Of a stretch of DNA of 64,000 nucleotides, positions 60,827 to 64,000 are shown in pieces (position 1 is the stretch's first letter; every line of letters begins with the position of its first letter). A model generated the notes under the pieces. It was not told the origin of the DNA, ran no database searches, and was given only the letters and a program-made list of their open reading frames with translations. The stretch covers positions 1 to 64,000 of the forward strand of contig NZ_JBMFWL010000002.1 in the NCBI RefSeq assembly GCF_049965315.1, read 5' to 3'. Origin of the DNA: Acidithiobacillus_B sp049965315. Lineage in GTDB: Bacteria > Pseudomonadota > Gammaproteobacteria > Acidithiobacillales > Acidithiobacillaceae. Made by a program: the position numbers and the translations under genes.

Positions 60827-60924
60827 GTACTGCCACCCCCATGGAAAAGGCCGAGTTTACGCCCCCGTCCCAAAAGACGGCAAGGGCGGGTCGACAGGGG
60901 CGGGGCGCCGGTAAAAATTGCCTA

Positions 60925-60953
60925 TTGATTAACGCAACTTTGTTGCATATATT
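60925..60953 (+). promoter_or_regulatory. Porin promoter with spacer palindrome
   Basis: TTGATT (60925-60930) and TATATT (60948-60953) are 17 nt apart, a good sigma70 fit, about 126 bp before the porin ATG. Inside the spacer sits the perfect inverted repeat GCAAC-TTT-GTTGC (60934-60946). A repressor or activator bound there would touch both promoter elements. Confidence 0.6.
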
Positions 60954-61050
60954 TCCTAGGCCAGGCATACGGCGGTAATGCCTTGATGCATTGCGGGAAA
61001 GCATCCCGTCCAGGGAACTGCCGTGCCTTGATCAGTGAATGCACAAATAT

Positions 61051-61072
61051 GATAATAGCAATTATTATTATC
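61051..61072 (+). promoter_or_regulatory. Fur-box-like inverted repeat
   Basis: GATAATA (61051-61057) and its complement TATTATC (61066-61072) flank 8 nt. The block resembles the iron-regulator Fur consensus, which is rich in GATAAT/ATTATC. It lies in the 5' leader, 6 bp before the porin ATG, so it could block transcription or translation initiation. It may equally be a simple AT-rich ribosome-loading site. Confidence 0.4.
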
Positions 61073-61078
61073 TGATAG

Positions 61079-62347
61079 ATGAAATTGCCCATGCGCTCCT
61101 ACCTTCGCCCCCTCGCTACGGCCATCCTCTTCGCCTGCAGCGATCTGAGCCTTGCCCACCCCGTCATGGCCGAGGCGGATCCCGCCGCCGACGGCAATGG
61201 GCCCATCCCCAACATCAACGCCCTTTCCGCGCAGTATTTACCGGCCTACAGCCGCATCGTCGATGGCCTGTCCTGGGCGGGCCACGTCGATTCGGAAATC
61301 TTTTCCAATTATTCGGGGGGCGTTCGGCGCGGCAGCGAACCCAACCTCGTCGGCCAGTTCGGTTTAGAATACGACACCCGGAAGGCAGGGCTTTGGCGAG
61401 GCGGGAAACTCACCTTCTCGGTCATGGGCATCTACAGCGGCGGGGTGCAGCCCGACTACAGCGGCGACCTCCAGACGGCCAGCAACATCTGGGCGCCGTC
61501 GGCGCTGCGCATCTACGACGCCGCCTACCGGCAAAGATTCACCCATTGGCTCAACGCCCGCATCGGCATCACCGACATCAATTATTACTTCGATGTCACC
61601 GGCAATGCCCTGCAACTGGTCAATTCCTCCTTCGGGATCAATCCCACCCTGACCGCCAATGTCCCGGGCACCGCCACCTTCCCCTACTCCGGCCTGGGGG
61701 CCATGATCGGCGCTCACGGCGCCGTATGGAGCGGCAAGGCGGGGGTTTTCCAAGGCGACCCGCAACATCGCGGATCCGCCTTTGAGCGAGGCTACATGGC
61801 CCTCTGGGAGGGCGGCATACACTGGGGCGAGAAGGGTGACGACGATCTCGATAACGATGCCGATGATTACGGCAAATATGTCTTGAAAGTCGGGGTCTGG
61901 CGCTACGAACAGCCGCACCCGGACCTCCCCGGCCTCTCCCCCTCCACCGCGGGCGTCTATGCCGTGGCGGAGGGCAATTGGGAACTCTCCGGGGGCCGCG
62001 ACCTGGGCGCCTTCGTGCAGATGGGCGGCGCTCCCCAGGACTTCAACCCCGTCCCCTGGTACCTGGGCCTGGGCCTGCGCCTGGGCCATCCCTTCCCGGG
62101 CCGCCCCGACGACAGCCTCTCCGTGGGCATGGCCCGGGCCTGGCTGCGCAGCAGCGCCGTGGCCGCGGGCTTGGGGGTGGCAGCGGGCGCGGTACATGCC
62201 GCCGAAACCGCCTATGAGATCACCTATGCCGCCAAACTCGGCCCCCATCTCACCCTGCAGCCGGATATCCAGTACATCACCCATCCCGGCGGCATTGAAC
62301 CCAATGCCACGGTGGGCATCCTGCGTCTGCACATCGAATTCTTTTGA
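61079..62347 (+). CDS. OprB-family carbohydrate-selective porin
   Basis: A 422-aa outer-membrane beta-barrel protein. It has a signal peptide (to about residue 31, HPVMA) and OprB-type segments LVGQFGLEYDTRKAGLW (a long loop strand) and WRYEQPHPDLPGLSPSTAGVYAVAEGNWEL. The ending LTLQPDIQYITHPGGIEP, then the final aromatic LHIEFF, is typical of outer-membrane barrels. It should admit sugars or other small solutes. The ribosome-binding site is weak at both 61079 and 61091. In a probable autotroph the true substrate is open. Confidence 0.85.
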   Translation: MKLPMRSYLRPLATAILFACSDLSLAHPVMAEADPAADGNGPIPNINALSAQYLPAYSRIVDGLSWAGHVDSEIFSNYSGGVRRGSEPNLVGQFGLEYDTRKAGLWRGGKLTFSVMGIYSGGVQPDYSGDLQTASNIWAPSALRIYDAAYRQRFTHWLNARIGITDINYYFDVTGNALQLVNSSFGINPTLTANVPGTATFPYSGLGAMIGAHGAVWSGKAGVFQGDPQHRGSAFERGYMALWEGGIHWGEKGDDDLDNDADDYGKYVLKVGVWRYEQPHPDLPGLSPSTAGVYAVAEGNWELSGGRDLGAFVQMGGAPQDFNPVPWYLGLGLRLGHPFPGRPDDSLSVGMARAWLRSSAVAAGLGVAAGAVHAAETAYEITYAAKLGPHLTLQPDIQYITHPGGIEPNATVGILRLHIEFF

Positions 62348-62450
62348 ATCTGACGATCATGCGCTACGGCATACTTAGGCGCCATGAAGCGCAGGATCTG
62401 GCGGAGACGGCAGGATCATTGTTTCCCATGAAAACGACCGTTGGCATCCA

Positions 62451-63704
62451 CTAACTCGCCGGCGCCACCTCTTCATTCCACAAAACACGGGCGTCGAGCA
62501 AGAAGCCATAAGTGGCCTGCAGGGCCGCCAACCGTGCCTCCAAGGCCGCCACCGCCGCCACCCCCGCCTGGCGGCGCGCCAGCAGGAGCCGCTGCAAGTC
62601 CGCCTCTCCCAGGGCATAGGCGCGCTGCATCATCTGCGCTTGGCCGGCCATGGCGGCCGCAGCCCGCTGCGCGGCCAAAAAAGCGGCGTGGTTTCCCTCC
62701 AGCGCAGCTATCTGACCGGCCACCTGGGCCCTCAGCATCTGCCGCCCTGCGGCCAGGCGATCTTCCGCCACCCGCAGCAGCGCCTGGGTGCGCGCCTGCT
62801 CCTGGCCACGCCGGGGGCCGGGGATGGGCATGGTGATCATGCCACCCCAAATCCTTTCGTCACCACCGCGTTCGGAGGCCACAAAGACGGCCAGGGTTGG
62901 ATCCGGCCAGCGTTCCGCCCGCGCCCGCGCCGCCGTCGCCCGCGCCCTGGCCACCGCCCTTTCCAGCACCTGCAGGCGCGGGTTGTCCGTCAACACCGCC
63001 CGACGCAAGTCCCCTAGCGCGCCTGTGGGAGGCTGGGGATCACCGAGGGGCGGCGGCGATTGCGTCCCCACGGCGGGAAAGCGTCCATTCAGGACCGCCA
63101 AGGCCATGTCTTTACGGGTCCGCGCTTCCGCAACGCTGCGCATGACCTCCTCCATGTCGGCCTCGGCCGCCTGCACATCCATGGGCGCCGCATCCCCCGC
63201 CTGGAGCCGTTTCTGCACCGCCGCCAGGTTCTCCCCGGCCAGACGCTGCTGCTCCACCAGCAGGCGCTCCCGCTCCACGCTACCCAGCCAGTCCAGCCAG
63301 CTTCCCAGCAACTCGTGGGCCAGACTTAGGCGCGCCTCGGCAAGACCGGCGCGGGCCACGCCCTCCCCCGCGGCACCGATCTGCCGATCCAGCGCCGCCT
63401 TGCCCGGCAGGCGCACAGGGCGTTGCAGGGTCGTCCACCATTCGCCGTAATCGCCCATGCCGCGGACCCAGCGGGATTGCCCCTGGACCTGCACGGAAAA
63501 CTCGTAAGGGCCGCTGGCCAATTCCTCCGCCTCGTAGCGTGCCACCCCCTGCTGGTCCCGCGCCGCCGCCCATAGGGGGCTCTGCGTCAAGGCCTGCTGC
63601 ACCTGTTCCGCCGCCGGCAGGTCCGGAGGGGAAAAGGCCACCGCCGGGGCCTCTGGCGGGGCAGCCAGCAGCAGCAACAGCACGGCAAGCATGCGCTTTC
63701 TCAT
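62451..63704 (-). CDS. TolC-family outer-membrane protein of a second efflux system
   Basis: A 417-aa outer-membrane factor with a signal peptide (MLAVLLLLLAAPPEAPA). It has long Ala/Arg/Gln-rich helices typical of the CusC/CzcC group (RRAVLTDNPRLQVLERAVARA is the second-repeat signature). GGGGGAA precedes ATG 63704, which rejects the longer frame running into the upstream gene. The start overlaps the DUF3240 stop (ATGA), as in czc-like operons. Its pump and adaptor would lie beyond the right edge or elsewhere. Confidence 0.86.
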   Translation of the reverse strand: MRKRMLAVLLLLLAAPPEAPAVAFSPPDLPAAEQVQQALTQSPLWAAARDQQGVARYEAEELASGPYEFSVQVQGQSRWVRGMGDYGEWWTTLQRPVRLPGKAALDRQIGAAGEGVARAGLAEARLSLAHELLGSWLDWLGSVERERLLVEQQRLAGENLAAVQKRLQAGDAAPMDVQAAEADMEEVMRSVAEARTRKDMALAVLNGRFPAVGTQSPPPLGDPQPPTGALGDLRRAVLTDNPRLQVLERAVARARATAARARAERWPDPTLAVFVASERGGDERIWGGMITMPIPGPRRGQEQARTQALLRVAEDRLAAGRQMLRAQVAGQIAALEGNHAAFLAAQRAAAAMAGQAQMMQRAYALGEADLQRLLLARRQAGVAAVAALEARLAALQATYGFLLDARVLWNEEVAPAS

Positions 63705-64000
63705 ATTTCCCCCGCTGCAGGCAATGCCTGTATCCAGTAGTGCAAACCCGCCCCCGCAAAGCGCGCGCGCAGCCGGCCCAGAATCTCCTGGCCCACCGCT
63801 GCACTGAGGAGGGCCTGCACCTGCACCCGCCGCGCCCGCCCCAGCACCTGTTCCCGATCGTCCAGGCGATCCAGCCCCACGCCATGGGCAAACAAGGCGG
63901 TGCTGGTAAAGCGCTGCACGCCCTCCGTCAGCAGTAAAATGTCCAATACTTCCTCTCCCAGGGACTCCGGAAGCAGGAGCGTCAACAAACAAGGTTCCTC
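63701..64000 (-). CDS. DUF3240 family protein (partial, 5' end off the window)
   Basis: About 100 codons with no stop up to the right edge; the true start is outside. The segment CLLTLLLPESLGEEVLDILL, then EQVLGRARRVQVQALLS and the final LRARFAGAGLHYWI, match DUF3240. This family is usually encoded in heavy-metal RND operons next to a CusA/CzcA gene. The TTG at 63988 is therefore probably internal. Function unknown. Confidence 0.75.
   Translation of the reverse strand, partial: EEPCLLTLLLPESLGEEVLDILLLTEGVQRFTSTALFAHGVGLDRLDDREQVLGRARRVQVQALLSAAVGQEILGRLRARFAGAGLHYWIQALPAAGEI

Noticed and set aside
1..64000. Search for tRNA, rRNA and CRISPR features by eye
   Set aside because: No T-loop-like GGTTCGAATCC block with a matching acceptor stem, no rRNA-like stretch and no regularly spaced repeats were found. 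A tRNAscan-SE and CRISPR finder run would settle this.

Overview
This is a high-GC proteobacterial chromosome segment, densely packed with genes. The best guess is an acidophilic or sulfur-oxidising lineage such as Acidithiobacillus or its relatives. The pointers are a SoxXA-binding (SoxK-like) protein beside murI, a repeat-containing DUF1641 protein, a complete glycogen-storage gene set, a VIT/CCC1-type iron transporter and tripartite efflux genes. This is an inference from gene content. No rRNA or tRNA gene, phage, CRISPR array or transposase was recognised, so the species is not fixed.

Layout. 0-6.4 kb: fumC-pepF, a DUF1841 gene, a repeat-built DUF1641 protein and a small Kdo-transferase-like protein. 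6.5-18.9 kb: glgA, a beta-CASP nuclease, a His-rich unknown, nth, a FIST-domain gene, an L,D-transpeptidase facing an Lpp-like lipoprotein gene, a hemolysin-III-type membrane protein, a 3D-domain secreted protein, glgP and pepP. 19-25 kb: the ribosomal/replication operon rpsF-rpsR-DUF2232-rplI-dnaB-alr-radA, with a possible S6:S18-type leader. 25-34.6 kb: a tightly overlapping minus-strand chain cysM, ydbH-like, DUF1318 lipoprotein, PolB-like exonuclease, rlmD, L,D-transpeptidase, KimA-like transporter, nagZ.

34.7-47.8 kb: a VIT-type transporter, pgl, an SPFH/NfeD pair and the main glycogen island. glgB (-) diverges from glgC (+), which is followed by two GH57 enzymes, a ROK glucokinase and murI. 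With glgA and glgP elsewhere in the window this gives a full route: ADP-glucose synthesis, chain elongation, branching, phosphorolysis, alpha-glucan trimming, glucose phosphorylation, then entry to the pentose phosphate route via pgl. 47.8-55.3 kb: the SoxK-like gene, a GNAT gene, a small secreted unknown and an RND efflux operon (outer-membrane channel, adaptor, pump). 55.4-60.8 kb: purH-purD-tsaC-hemF-pyrD. 61-64 kb: an OprB-type porin behind an operator-rich promoter, then the tail of a second efflux operon (TolC-type protein and DUF3240) running off the right edge.

The most unusual structure is a dispersed intergenic element of about 180 bp. Two complete copies (36191-36374 and 52684-52865) and one copy cut by the left edge (about 1-90) share a conserved core. 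The outer arms of the two complete copies differ in sequence, yet each is a perfect 19- or 21-bp inverted repeat. That suggests selection for, or mechanistic maintenance of, a long hairpin.
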